DNA from: an uncultured Erwinia sp.
GTDB lineage: Bacteria > Pseudomonadota > Gammaproteobacteria > Enterobacterales > Enterobacteriaceae
Direction of reading: 5' to 3'
Length of the DNA stretch: 61,500 nt
NCBI GenBank assembly: GCA_945290265.1
Contig: CALYQW010000021.1
Span: 1-61,500, forward strand
Part shown: positions 19,342 through 28,411 of the stretch, piece by piece
How the letters are laid out: every line of letters begins with the position of its first letter
Position numbering within the stretch: the stretch's first letter is position 1
Notes under the pieces: generated by a model
Told to the model about the DNA's origin: nothing
Seen by the model: the letters and a program-made list of their open reading frames with translations, nothing else
Databases searched by the model: none
Position numbers and translations under genes: made by a program

Positions 19342-20616
19342 TCAGCCCGGATAAATACCACGATCCTTACGTGCCAGCAAAATACGCTCACAGGCAACAA
19401 TATAGGCAGCGGTACGCAGGGTACATCCTTTCTCAACCATCTTATCCCAAATATGCGCCATGGCATCGGTCATGATCTTATCCATACGCTGGTTGATCTC
19501 GTCTTCACTCCAGAAATAACTGGCCATATCCTGCACCCACTCGAAGTAACTTACCGTTACCCCGCCGGCATTGCAGATAACATCAGGTACCACGGTAACT
19601 CCGCGCGCGGCCAACACATCATCCGCTTCCGGGAATGTCGGACCGTTAGCGCCTTCCAACACCAGGCGGCAGCTAAGCTTTTCAGCGCGCTGACGGGTAA
19701 TCTGACCTTCAAGTGCCGCCGGGATTAAAATATCCGTCTGCACATCCCAGAAAGCATCCTCAGCAATAGATTCTGCGCCAGAGAAGCCGGCGATAACTTT
19801 ATGGGTACTCTGCCATTCGCTCAGTGCTGCCAGATCAATGCCATCAGGATTAAACAGGGTGGCGGTATGATCCTGAATCACCACCACGCGACCACCAGCC
19901 TGGCTGAACAGGCGGGCGGCTTCACTACCCACATTACCAAAACCCTGTACTGCGATCTTAGCGCCTTCCAGCGCGAACCCGTTACGGCGTGCGGCTTCAC
20001 GACCAGTGATAAAGACCCCGCGACCAGTGGCTTTCTCACGACCTAGCGAACCGCCGAGATGGATTGGCTTACCGGTAACCACGCCGGTCACGGTAGTGCC
20101 GTGATTCATGGAATAGGTATCCATCATCCATGCCATCACCTTGCCGTTGGTGCCGACATCCGGTGCCGGGATATCTTTTTGTGGACCAATAATCAGACCG
20201 ATTTCACTGGTATAGCGGCGGGTCAGGCGCTCCAGTTCGCCTACCGACAGGGCAAAAGGATCGACGCGAATACCGCCTTTCGCGCCACCATAAGGCAGAT
20301 TCACCGCCGCACACTTAATGGTCATCCAGGCGGACAGCGCCATGACTTCATTCAGATCAACATTGGGATGATAACGCACGCCCCCTTTGCCCGGTCCACG
20401 CGACAAATTATGTTGCACGCGGAACCCTTCGAAATGGCGGATACTGCCGTCGTCCATTTGCAGTGGAATATCAACAATCAGAGCACGTTTCGGATGGCGC
20501 AGCGTGTCGATCCAGCGCGACAGGTCGCCCAGATACGGCGCGACGCGATCAATCTGCTGCAGATAGGTTGACCAGGCTGTCTTGCTGCCTTCGGATACGT
20601 AGGATAGCTTTTCCAT
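19342..20616 (-). CDS. Glu/Leu/Phe/Val dehydrogenase family glutamate dehydrogenase
   Basis: Interconverts glutamate and 2-oxoglutarate plus ammonia. The 424-residue protein has the substrate region [20 protein letters not shown], the catalytic lysine segment [11 protein letters not shown], the Asp-containing [12 protein letters not shown] and the NAD(P) fold motif [10 protein letters not shown]. At about 420 residues it resembles the NAD-type or dual enzymes rather than the 447-residue NADP GdhA of E. coli, so I give no symbol. Cofactor use cannot be read reliably from sequence alone. Confidence 0.9.
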   Translation of the reverse strand: MEKLSYVSEGSKTAWSTYLQQIDRVAPYLGDLSRWIDTLRHPKRALIVDIPLQMDDGSIRHFEGFRVQHNLSRGPGKGGVRYHPNVDLNEVMALSAWMTIKCAAVNLPYGGAKGGIRVDPFALSVGELERLTRRYTSEIGLIIGPQKDIPAPDVGTNGKVMAWMMDTYSMNHGTTVTGVVTGKPIHLGGSLGREKATGRGVFITGREAARRNGFALEGAKIAVQGFGNVGSEAARLFSQAGGRVVVIQDHTATLFNPDGIDLAALSEWQSTHKVIAGFSGAESIAEDAFWDVQTDILIPAALEGQITRQRAEKLSCRLVLEGANGPTFPEADDVLAARGVTVVPDVICNAGGVTVSYFEWVQDMASYFWSEDEINQRMDKIMTDAMAHIWDKMVEKGCTLRTAAYIVACERILLARKDRGIYPG

Positions 20617-21101
20617 AACAAACCTTTAATTTAAGTAACACCTTGCCCGCTAAGCAGAGCGCCGGAGTGATGTTTAGTTATAACTGCTAATTACCGTGGA
20701 GAACCCGCCAGCCGGCGAAGTCAGGCGCTAATCTAGCATCAAATAATTGTTTGAAAGTTTTTAAATTAAAGTGAAATGCTGCATTTTGGTGCAATATCAG
20801 CATGAGTGACTGCATAGTTAGTGAGGGCAGCTAATGGAACTCTCTAAACACTAATTCTTTATTGAGTAAAAAATCGGAAAAAATGGTTTTTTATTCATCA
20901 ACTGGCAATTTACAAAATTTTGAAAGCGATCAAATTTTGCCGCAGATGACGGCTGGCGCTAGCGGCCGGAGTGTTCAGGATACAGCCAACAGTGGGTTGC
21001 AGAGTGAACGGCTGGCGATTTCGCGCCATCCGGACTTTGCCTGAAGGCGCATAAGGGGTATTCTAGCGCGCGTATTTAATACCTTTCATACTGAGGTCAA
21101 C
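20617..21101. other. 485-bp intergenic region between divergent dehydrogenase and fabV
   Basis: This AT-rich region should carry the promoters of both divergent genes. No gene is supported. A short hairpin (gcgcc ... ggcgc) lies at about 21023-21050, 50 nt before fabV, and could influence its leader. I found no recognisable operator. Confidence 0.5.
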
Positions 21102-22301
21102 ATGATTATTAAACCACGCATCCGTGGCTTTATCTGTGTTACAGCCCACCCGGCAGGCTGTAAAGCGAACGTAGCTAACCAGATTAACTACGTCACCACA
21201 CAGGGTAAAATTGCCGGCGGCCCTAAAAGAGTGCTGGTGATTGGCGCTTCTACCGGTTATGGCCTGGCCGCCCGTATTTCTGCCGCCTTTGGTAGCGATG
21301 CCGCGACTCTCGGTGTGTTTTTTGAACGTCCGGGTGAAGAGAACAAACCAGCCACCGCCGGCTGGTACAACTCCGCCGCATTTGAAGAGTTTGCTACTGA
21401 AAAAGGTTTGTATGCCAAAAGCATCAACGGTGACGCATACTCCGATGCCGTGAAGCAGAAAACCATTGAGATGATTAAGCAGGATCTGGGACAGGTTGAC
21501 CTGGTGGTTTACAGTCTGGCAGCACCACGCCGCACCCATCCGAAAACCGGAGAAGTGTTCAACTCTACTCTGAAGCCGGTAGGTAAAACCCTGACTACCC
21601 GTGGTCTGAATACCGACAAAGAAACCATCAGCGATATTACGCTGGAGCCGGCAACGGCAGAAGAGATCGCCGGAACTGTCGCGGTAATGGGTGGTGAAGA
21701 CTGGCAGATGTGGATCGACGATCTGCTGGCTGCAGGTGTACTGGCTGAAGGGGCGAAAACTACCGCCTTTACCTACCTGGGTGAACAAATCACCCACGAT
21801 ATCTACTGGAATGGTTCCATTGGTGAAGCCAAAAAAGATCTGGATAAGCGCGTACTGACTATTCGTGATACCCTGGCGGGTCACGGTAACGGCGATGCGC
21901 GCGTATCCGTGCTGAAAGCGGTGGTCACCCAGGCCAGTTCAGCGATCCCGGTGATGCCTCTTTACCTGTCACTGTTGTTTAAAGTGATGAAACAGAAGGG
22001 GACGCATGAAGGTTGTATTGAGCAGGTATACGGTCTGTTTAAAGACAGCCTGTACGGTGTGTCACCGATTCTGGATGAAACCGGCCGTCTGCGCGCAGAC
22101 TATAAAGAGCTACAGCCGGAAGTCCAGGATGAAGTTACCCGCCTGTGGCCAACCGTAACCGATGAAAACCTTAATCAGCTGACCGATTTCAGCGGCTACA
22201 AAGCTGAGTTTATGCATCTGTTTGGTTTCGGTCTTGACGGCGTGGATTACAGCGCTGATATAAACCCTGATGTGAAAATTAATCATCTGGTACAAATGTA
22301 A
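21102..22301 (+). CDS. fabV: Enoyl-[acyl-carrier-protein] reductase (NADH) FabV
   Basis: FabV reduces trans-2-enoyl-ACP in the last step of fatty-acid elongation and is naturally tolerant of triclosan. The 399-residue protein begins [20 protein letters not shown] and has the NADH loop [12 protein letters not shown]. The catalytic Tyr-x8-Lys is at Y235 and K244 ([12 protein letters not shown]). ATGGEDW-type and [18 protein letters not shown] segments also fit. E. coli relies on FabI; whether fabI is also present cannot be seen here. Confidence 0.96.
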   Translation: MIIKPRIRGFICVTAHPAGCKANVANQINYVTTQGKIAGGPKRVLVIGASTGYGLAARISAAFGSDAATLGVFFERPGEENKPATAGWYNSAAFEEFATEKGLYAKSINGDAYSDAVKQKTIEMIKQDLGQVDLVVYSLAAPRRTHPKTGEVFNSTLKPVGKTLTTRGLNTDKETISDITLEPATAEEIAGTVAVMGGEDWQMWIDDLLAAGVLAEGAKTTAFTYLGEQITHDIYWNGSIGEAKKDLDKRVLTIRDTLAGHGNGDARVSVLKAVVTQASSAIPVMPLYLSLLFKVMKQKGTHEGCIEQVYGLFKDSLYGVSPILDETGRLRADYKELQPEVQDEVTRLWPTVTDENLNQLTDFSGYKAEFMHLFGFGLDGVDYSADINPDVKINHLVQM

Positions 22302-22324
22302 TCGTGATTTATCCAGCGTAATAG

Positions 22325-22352
22325 AGGGGCACCGGCTGCCCCTTTTTTTTTA
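22325..22352 (+). terminator. Rho-independent terminator of fabV
   Basis: Stem aggggca / tgcccct with a ccggc-type loop followed by eight or more T, directly after the fabV stop. Confidence 0.88.
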
Positions 22353-22373
22353 CTCTAAATACCAGGAGCCTTT

Positions 22374-22853
22374 GTGACAACGATTATCCGTCAGGCACAA
22401 CGTGACGATGCCGAACTTATCCTGACAATGATAAAAGAACTGGCTGAATATGAAAAAGCGCTGCACGAAGTGGTTACCGGCCGTGAAGAGATTGAGCGTT
22501 CGCTGTTTGCTGCAGACTCTGCCAGCGAGGCGCTGATTTGTGAAATTGACGGCGTTGCTGCTGGTTATGCCGTGTTCTTCACCAGCTATTCAACCTGGCT
22601 GGGAAAAAATGGAATTTATCTGGAAGATCTCTACATTTCACCGCAGTTCCGCGGCAAAAAAGCGGGGAAACTGCTGCTACAGCATATTGCAAAACTGGCG
22701 CTGGCGCGCCACTGCGGTCGTCTGGAATGGAGCGTACTTGACTGGAATCAGCCGGCAATAGATTTCTATCAAAGCATTGGTGCCATCGCGCAGGATGAAT
22801 GGGTTCGTTACCGCCTGGAAGGTAAAAGTCTGGTGGATTTTGCTAACGCCTGA
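22374..22853 (+). CDS. GNAT-family N-acetyltransferase, diamine acetyltransferase-like
   Basis: A 159-residue single-domain GNAT protein starting at GTG behind AGGAG. The acetyl-CoA loop is FRGKKAGKLLLQHIAKLA near residue 94, preceded by YLEDLYISP. The segments IKELAEYEKALHEVV and RLEWSVLDWNQPAIDFYQSIGA resemble the spermidine/spermine N1-acetyltransferase group (SAT). A polyamine substrate is therefore plausible, and the ddc-dat diamine genes lie 4 kb away. The actual substrate is inferred, not shown. Confidence 0.85.
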   Translation: MTTIIRQAQRDDAELILTMIKELAEYEKALHEVVTGREEIERSLFAADSASEALICEIDGVAAGYAVFFTSYSTWLGKNGIYLEDLYISPQFRGKKAGKLLLQHIAKLALARHCGRLEWSVLDWNQPAIDFYQSIGAIAQDEWVRYRLEGKSLVDFANA

Positions 22854-22918
22854 TATCAGTGCGCTGGTTTATCAGCCTGAGAAATATTACAGCAGGCTGA
22901 TAACGACACCAGGTTAAG

Positions 22919-23713
22919 TTACTGACCGCCGCGTAGTACCAGAATACCTGGTCGGGAAGCAATATACTCAGTAAATAGCGCGTCCATAACTTTCATATTG
23001 GCGCGCAGAGAAGAGGCATTACGAAACCAGATTTTGCCGTCTTTTCTAATGATAATACCGGTATGAGAAACATCTAACCCCTCAAGTGGAGAGTAGATAC
23101 CGATATAGTCGCCGGTACGCAGATTGTCGAGCACCTGCTGATTGATGCTGACAGAGGGGATGTAGTCAATATCACGAGTGATAATACCCAGTCCGACAAT
23201 ATATTCTCCGCCCTGTGGGTTCAGATTTAGACGTTTACTCACGCGGATGGCATCAGGGCTGATTTCACGGGTAACATCCCGGGCATTTTGCGGTTGTCGG
23301 TATGCCCAGTCAGTGAAAAAATGTCTGCGGTTAAGATAACCCACCTGGCTGTTAATATAACGCACCCTGACCAGGTTATTTATGAATGTCCCAATAGTAT
23401 TAGCACCAGATAATGCTACGGTATAGTCAAGCAGGGTAAAACAATCCACCTGACTGAGATTTGCTACCAATATTTCTGGGGTGTGTGCAGAGCCTTTAAG
23501 CGTGTTGGCATGATAGGGCGTATCAATAAAGGCAGCAGAAACTGCTGCAATACTTTTTTCATAGTGCCCGAGAACTGAATTAATTTGATTATTGGCGATA
23601 ATTTCTGCGGCTTTTTCTTTACTGTCAGCAGGAAAGTCTATGGCGTATGACTTCTCCTGAGCCTGACAGGCAAATAAGAACCATGAACACAATAAGGTCA
23701 TAACTATTTTCAT
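22919..23713 (-). CDS. DUF1460 putative cell-wall amidase lipoprotein
   Basis: A 264-residue protein starting MKIVMTLLCSWFLFACQAQ, with a lipobox-like LFAC, so probably a lipoprotein. The DUF1460 core, distantly related to NlpC/P60 cysteine peptidases, is recognisable: VDCFTLLDYTVAL holds the likely catalytic Cys and SHTGIIIRKDGK the likely His, followed by FRNAS. DUF1460 proteins are annotated as N-acetylmuramoyl-L-alanine amidase-like. The enzyme activity is inferred. The frame extends 26 codons upstream without support. Confidence 0.8.
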   Translation of the reverse strand: MKIVMTLLCSWFLFACQAQEKSYAIDFPADSKEKAAEIIANNQINSVLGHYEKSIAAVSAAFIDTPYHANTLKGSAHTPEILVANLSQVDCFTLLDYTVALSGANTIGTFINNLVRVRYINSQVGYLNRRHFFTDWAYRQPQNARDVTREISPDAIRVSKRLNLNPQGGEYIVGLGIITRDIDYIPSVSINQQVLDNLRTGDYIGIYSPLEGLDVSHTGIIIRKDGKIWFRNASSLRANMKVMDALFTEYIASRPGILVLRGGQ

Positions 23714-23825
23714 CACTGTGGGTTCCTGAAAATTAATATCCATGTGGATTAACGATAGCAATAACAGAGCGAAGGAATCATACCCTGGCAATCAGAATTA
23801 ACCATCGCAGTTTATTGAATTATTT

Positions 23826-23848
23826 TTTTAGTTACAACATACTTTTAG
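23826..23848 (-). promoter_or_regulatory. Second Ter replication-arrest site
   Basis: The minus strand reads AAAAGTATGTTGTAACTAAA, an excellent match to the Ter consensus with the GTTGTAAC core, AGTATG upstream and TAAA downstream. It has the same orientation as the site beside tus, 13.4 kb away. It lies in the spacer between the DUF1460 gene and a GNAT gene. Confidence 0.87.
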
Positions 23849-23873
23849 TGGTTTAAATAACTGTCGTCCGGCA

Positions 23874-24374
23874 ATGGCAATCTGGACATCAGACTTAGAG
23901 CCTATCACATCAGGTGTTATTGTTGACCAGCCAGCGGATTTAGCAGCGGTGCTGGCGGTTTTTCATGGTGCTCTGCATCACATAGCCAGTGCTGATTATA
24001 ATCAGGCGCAGATTGCTGCCTGGGGTGCCGTCAGCCCTGGCGACTGGCAGCAACGGTTGGAAAAAGGACTGACCTGGGTTGCGCTAACGCAGGGGGAGGT
24101 TAGCGCAATGATTTGCGGGCGCCCGGATGGTTATCTCGATCTGCGGTATACCTATCCGGACTATGTTGGTCAGGGGAATGCTTCAGGCCTGTTGCAGCGT
24201 CTGGAGCAGGTTCTACGGGACAGTAACGTCAAGACCATTTTTACCGGTGCCAGCATTACCGCTCCACCTTTCTTTATGCAGCATGGTTATACGCTGATTG
24301 CCGAACGGCAGGTTATGGTGCGCGGTCAGCAATTTATTAACTTCCGGCTGCAACATGATCTTTTTGATTTTTAA
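23874..24374 (+). CDS. GNAT-family N-acetyltransferase (YafP-like)
   Basis: A 166-residue GNAT protein. The middle has LDLRYTYPDYVGQGNASGLLQRLEQVL, in which the acetyl-CoA loop is short (VGQGNAS), and the C-terminus has PPFFMQHGYTLIAERQVMVRG. This layout is that of YafP-type acetyltransferases. The ATG lacks a strong ribosome-binding site, so the true start could differ by a few codons. It starts 26 nt after the second Ter site. Substrate unknown. Confidence 0.8.
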   Translation: MAIWTSDLEPITSGVIVDQPADLAAVLAVFHGALHHIASADYNQAQIAAWGAVSPGDWQQRLEKGLTWVALTQGEVSAMICGRPDGYLDLRYTYPDYVGQGNASGLLQRLEQVLRDSNVKTIFTGASITAPPFFMQHGYTLIAERQVMVRGQQFINFRLQHDLFDF

Positions 24375-24540
24375 TAAAAATATTTAGTGCTGTTTCTGGT
24401 GTGGTTTTGTGTCTGTTTTTTTTGCCTAACGTTGAATTTCCTGATAACAAAAAATTACTGGAATCGCAGAAATATTTTACTTCTGTTTAAGTAAGAGCTG
24501 TAAAACTAGCAACTTTCGGGGTAAAACACAGGCACAGACA

Positions 24541-25494
24541 ATGGAAATTATAAAAGATAACAGGGGCAATCGTTCCGCTTCACTATTATGTAATTTAGTT
24601 ACCGGGAAAATTACATCCCACAGTTTATGGGCGGAGAGGAAGTTTCGCATCAAATTTGCTTTAAGAACCGTGGTATTTCCTTTTTCAACCCTTAGGTACA
24701 TCAGTCAGTTATCCCGACTAACCATTTTTAATCAAATAATGGAGTTACAGGGATTGCTGCCGGCAAAAATACACCGTAATTATCTCTGTACCCATTTCAG
24801 CGTTGCTCAACGGGCGAAAGCGATCCTGGATCACTATCAGTTAATTGAAAACCTGAATAATGGCAGGCTGCGACAGCTTTTACTGGCACCAACCGCACAG
24901 ACGTTAGCAACTTTTTCCGGTAAAAATGGTGAAGCATTTATTATCAATTGTTGCCCGGGGAATTTCGATCGTGAAGGTGAAATTACCCTGATAGTGAATT
25001 ATCAGTCGGTAAATGTGGCTTTACTTTCTTTCTCCATCATTGAGCAGCAGGGCAGGCGAGTGTTATTTATTGGCGGACTGCAGGGAGCCAGAAAAAACAT
25101 TTCTGCGGAGACCATCCGCGATGCCACCAAAGCCGCTTGCGGCGTCTTTCCCAAGCGTCTGTTGGTGGAAGTGATGTTTATGCTGGCTGCACAGTGCGGC
25201 GTTGAGGTCATTCGTGCGGTTGGTGATACCACCCATGTGTTTCGCAGTCGCCGCTATCAGCACCGTAAAAGCGACAAACTGTTTGCCAGCTACGACGAAT
25301 TCTGGCTGTCACTGGGGGGAGAAGCTCAAGCAGACGGGTTATTTACCCTGCCAATGCAAATTGAACGTAAAGCACTGGAAGAGATCGCCAGTAAAAAGCG
25401 TGCCGAATACCGCCGTCGCTATGCGCTAATGGATAGCGTAAACCACCAGGTACTGGAAAGTATTGGCGCAACATCGCTGGCAGCGGCTAGTTAA
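24541..25494 (+). CDS. VirK/YbjX family protein (DUF535)
   Basis: A 317-residue cytosolic protein of the DUF535 family, which includes Shigella and Salmonella VirK and E. coli YbjX. Characteristic segments are RLKFALR-like RIKFALRTVVFP, FIGGLQGARK, FPKRLLVEVMFMLA and ADGLFTLPMQIERKALEEI. In Salmonella VirK is PhoP-regulated and linked to resistance to host peptides and envelope stress; the biochemical role is unknown. A PhoP-box-like partial match upstream (TGTTTA near 24485) is too weak to call. A strong terminator follows. Confidence 0.87.
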   Translation: MEIIKDNRGNRSASLLCNLVTGKITSHSLWAERKFRIKFALRTVVFPFSTLRYISQLSRLTIFNQIMELQGLLPAKIHRNYLCTHFSVAQRAKAILDHYQLIENLNNGRLRQLLLAPTAQTLATFSGKNGEAFIINCCPGNFDREGEITLIVNYQSVNVALLSFSIIEQQGRRVLFIGGLQGARKNISAETIRDATKAACGVFPKRLLVEVMFMLAAQCGVEVIRAVGDTTHVFRSRRYQHRKSDKLFASYDEFWLSLGGEAQADGLFTLPMQIERKALEEIASKKRAEYRRRYALMDSVNHQVLESIGATSLAAAS

Positions 25495-25520
25495 GCGATA
25501 AAGAATCTCTCTCTGGTCAG

Positions 25521-25554
25521 GCACTGATTGCGCAATGCAATCAGTGTTTTTTTT
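25521..25554 (+). terminator. Rho-independent terminator after the VirK/YbjX gene
   Basis: A 10-bp perfect stem (cactgattgc / gcaatcagtg) with a 5-nt loop and eight T, 27 nt after the stop codon. Confidence 0.92.
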
Positions 25555-25691
25555 ACATCTTAATCACGCAGAATATCAGTGGCTAAATATCACCAAGAGC
25601 TTTGCCTGCTATTCTGAAGCAGCACTCTATTCTTTATACCTTCTGAAAAGTCAATTCTAAATCCATTAATAAATTGAAATAATTAACTTGA

Positions 25692-26882
25692 TTTACAATT
25701 TACATAAATGAAATTATTCAAATTTCCCAGACGCAAACAGAAATTGCGCTGAGCAATATTCTGAGTAATACCACCTCGCATGAAGCTATCTGGCATTACT
25801 CATTAACCCATCCTGAGCATATTCTGACCGATTTAATGGAGGTATATGACAAAGAACGGCTGCAGTTGCTGTATGCGGTTAATCCGGTGTTTCGCACGCC
25901 ACAGGATTATCAGCAATTGCTATTGCTGGCTATATTAATGAGCAACGTCATTTTGCTAAAGATGATAAGTGGACGCATATTGCTGAAATCCGGCTACAGA
26001 TGGCGGTACTGCAAAAGCTAAAAACAGACCCCTCGTCAGCGATGGATACCAGCTATCTGCTGTATATCCTCTGTATCAACTGCTATCAGCGAATTTTGGT
26101 ACAGCGTGACGATCAGTATGGATTCGAACAGTTTGAAAAATTTGCTGGCGATGGTATCAGAGAAAGTTTTGAAAAAGAGTATGCGGCACGTTTTCATCAG
26201 TTGCACGGACCAAATTATCGCGGTCCTTCCGATCTGGTGACCCTGGAGGGGCGTTTTGCACCGAAAAAAACCAGCCAGAAAAACCTCGAACTGATCGAAG
26301 CTGTTTTGCGTGGATTTTTAGCTTATGCCGAAGGTAAAAAACCGCAGTTTCATGATATCTCAGAACTGGCAACCAGCGTCGGTCAGTTTAGCCGGCCTGA
26401 ACTGCGGCTGGTGGCAAATTTTATAAAGCAACCATGGCATCACGACAGCGAGGCACACTTTTCCTCCCTGCGCGCTACGCTGAAACAGAACCGCAGCCTG
26501 CTGTTTGAACTGCTGGAGCAGTATCCGGCGCTGCGCCAGATTATCATCGGAATTGATGCGGCTAAAAATGAGCTGGATACGCCACAGGAAGTGTTATCAT
26601 GTGTTTCGCTGGATGCAGGTGCCACAGGCGAACCTGGCGGGTGATGTTCCGATGCTGGCAGCGTTAGGTTCTGATGATACCGGGATTTTTGCTACCGATA
26701 TGCGCAATGAGTTTTATCATCTGTTTAGTGCGCTGGTGACCCATTTTGGCTACGACGACCGACAGGCGTTACAGTGTGTGGCTGCGATCAATGAAAACGG
26801 ACGGATTTATCGTTTCGATTATCTGGAGATCGCACCGCAACTTGAGCAGCAGGGCGGGCTGGCAATGATAAAGAACAGCTAA
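25692..26882 (+). pseudogene. Decayed adenosine-deaminase-superfamily gene (large, RdrB-like layout?)
   Basis: Three open frames join into one protein when read across two opposite frameshifts, near 25915 and near 26600. The N-terminal part is open from 25692 without a start codon (first ATG 25836). The joined protein has superfamily landmarks in the right order: LVTLEGRFAPKK (the ELRFAP-type strand), IIIGIDAAKNELDTP (the G-x-D-x-x-x-N-E segment) and LGSDDTGIFATDMRNEF (the SDDPGIF segment with its metal/catalytic Asp pair). Missing are the N-terminal HxH metal motif and the whole HAGE...GH block, which should lie between FRWMQ and LAGDVPML and looks deleted. It is therefore almost certainly inactive. 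The extra helical region before EGRF resembles the long deaminases such as RADAR RdrB; this last point is inference. Confidence 0.72.
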
Positions 26883-26931
26883 TGTGCAGGAAAGCAGGCG
26901 TGCATTACTGCACGCCTGAGGACGAAAGAAA

Positions 26932-28404
26932 TCAGTTCACCGGCAGTTGCAGCGCGGTTTTTTCCACCAGCGCCAGCAGCAGTTTGATATCTTCCAGCGT
27001 GACCGTCGGGTTCAGCAACGTCAGTTTCAGGCAGGTAACGCCATTAAACTCGGTAACGCCGACGTTGGCGCGGCCGGATTCCAGCAGGGCATCGCCAATA
27101 CGCTGATTAAACAACGCAACGCTGGCGCTATCGGCGGTGTTCAGCGGCTGACCGCGGTAGCGGAACAGCACGCTGGCCAGCTGTGGCTGCATCACCAGTT
27201 CAAGTGCCGGCTGCTCGCTGACATATTCCGCCACCTGCTGTGCCAGGGTCACGCCATGATCGATAATCGCAGCGTACTGTTTCTGGCCCAGTGCTTCCAG
27301 GCTCATCCACAGTTTCAGCGCATCAAAACGGCGGGTGGTCTGCAGTGACTTCGAGACCAGATTTGGCACTCCCTGTTCTTCATCAAACTCAGAGTTCAGG
27401 TAGGCCGCCTGATAGCGCATCAGCTCGAAATGACGCGCATCTTTCAGCAGGAAAGCCCCGCAGCTGATGGTCTGGAAGAACTGCTTATGGAAATCGAGGG
27501 TGACCGAATCCACCAGCTCAAGCCCGTCCAGATAGTCGCGATACTGCTCAGACAGCAGCAGTGCACCACCCCAGGCCGCATCAACATGCACCCAGATTTG
27601 CTGTTCAGCAGCCAGCTTCGCGATGGCGCGCAGTGGGTCAATCGCCCCGGCATCGGTGGTGCCGGCAGTGGCAACAATCGCCATTACCTGCTCACCGTTG
27701 GCCTGCGCCTGTGCCAGTTTTTGCGTCAGATCGTTGATATCCATGCGCGCATAACGGTCAGTTTTAATCAGCGTGACGGCCTGGTAACCCATTCCCATCA
27801 GCGCCATATTTTTCTGCACCGAGAAGTGTGCATTTTCAGAACAGAACACTTTTATCTTACGCAGATCGCCCACCAGCCCATCCTGCTGGATAGAGTGTCC
27901 CTGACGGGCAAAATAGGCATCGCGCGCCAGCATCAGGCCCATCAGATTGCTCTGGGTACCGCCGCTGGTGAATACGCCGGCATCGCCCGGCTGATAGCCT
28001 ACCTGCTGACGGAGCCATTCAATCAGCTTCAGCTCGATAATGGTGGCTGACGGGCTCTGATCCCAGGAATCCATACTCTGATTGGTAGCATTAATCAGCA
28101 CCTCTGCCGCCTGGCTGACCACCAGGCTTGGGCAGTGCAGATGCGCCACGCACTGCGGGTGATGTACCGACAGACTGTCTTTCAGAAAGTATTCCACCGC
28201 GCGCTCAATGGCGGCCTGGTTGCCCAGGCCCTGGGGATTGAACTCCAGTGCGATACGTTCACGCAGCTCGGCAACGCTTTTACCCTGATACATCTCAGAC
28301 TGTTGCAGCCACTGCACTACGGCTTCGCTGCTCTGGGCAATCACCTGCTGGTAGGCTTCAATGCTTCCGGCAGCAGACGCCAGAATTGGGTTATTATTCG
28401 ACAT
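26932..28404 (-). CDS. ddc: L-2,4-diaminobutyrate decarboxylase (PLP enzyme)
   Basis: Decarboxylates L-2,4-diaminobutyrate to 1,3-diaminopropane. The 490-residue group II PLP decarboxylase has GVFTSGGTQSNLMGLMLARD near residue 143, WVHVDAAWGGALLLS near residue 272, and the PLP lysine in LDFHKQFFQTISCGAF. It lies 7 nt downstream of dat, so the two genes are one operon. The pairing with a diaminobutyrate transaminase sets the substrate; alone, a broader aromatic or glutamate decarboxylase would be possible. Confidence 0.93.
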   Translation of the reverse strand: MSNNNPILASAAGSIEAYQQVIAQSSEAVVQWLQQSEMYQGKSVAELRERIALEFNPQGLGNQAAIERAVEYFLKDSLSVHHPQCVAHLHCPSLVVSQAAEVLINATNQSMDSWDQSPSATIIELKLIEWLRQQVGYQPGDAGVFTSGGTQSNLMGLMLARDAYFARQGHSIQQDGLVGDLRKIKVFCSENAHFSVQKNMALMGMGYQAVTLIKTDRYARMDINDLTQKLAQAQANGEQVMAIVATAGTTDAGAIDPLRAIAKLAAEQQIWVHVDAAWGGALLLSEQYRDYLDGLELVDSVTLDFHKQFFQTISCGAFLLKDARHFELMRYQAAYLNSEFDEEQGVPNLVSKSLQTTRRFDALKLWMSLEALGQKQYAAIIDHGVTLAQQVAEYVSEQPALELVMQPQLASVLFRYRGQPLNTADSASVALFNQRIGDALLESGRANVGVTEFNGVTCLKLTLLNPTVTLEDIKLLLALVEKTALQLPVN

Positions 28405-28411
28405 TGTCGGC

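Noticed and set aside
21063-21884. A 273-codon open frame on the minus strand over fabV
   Set aside because: It is antisense to the well-conserved fabV gene and resembles nothing; codon-pattern shadow.
24477-24500. PhoP box upstream of the VirK/YbjX gene
   Set aside because: Only one half-site (TGTTTA) is convincing; the second repeat at the required spacing is missing.
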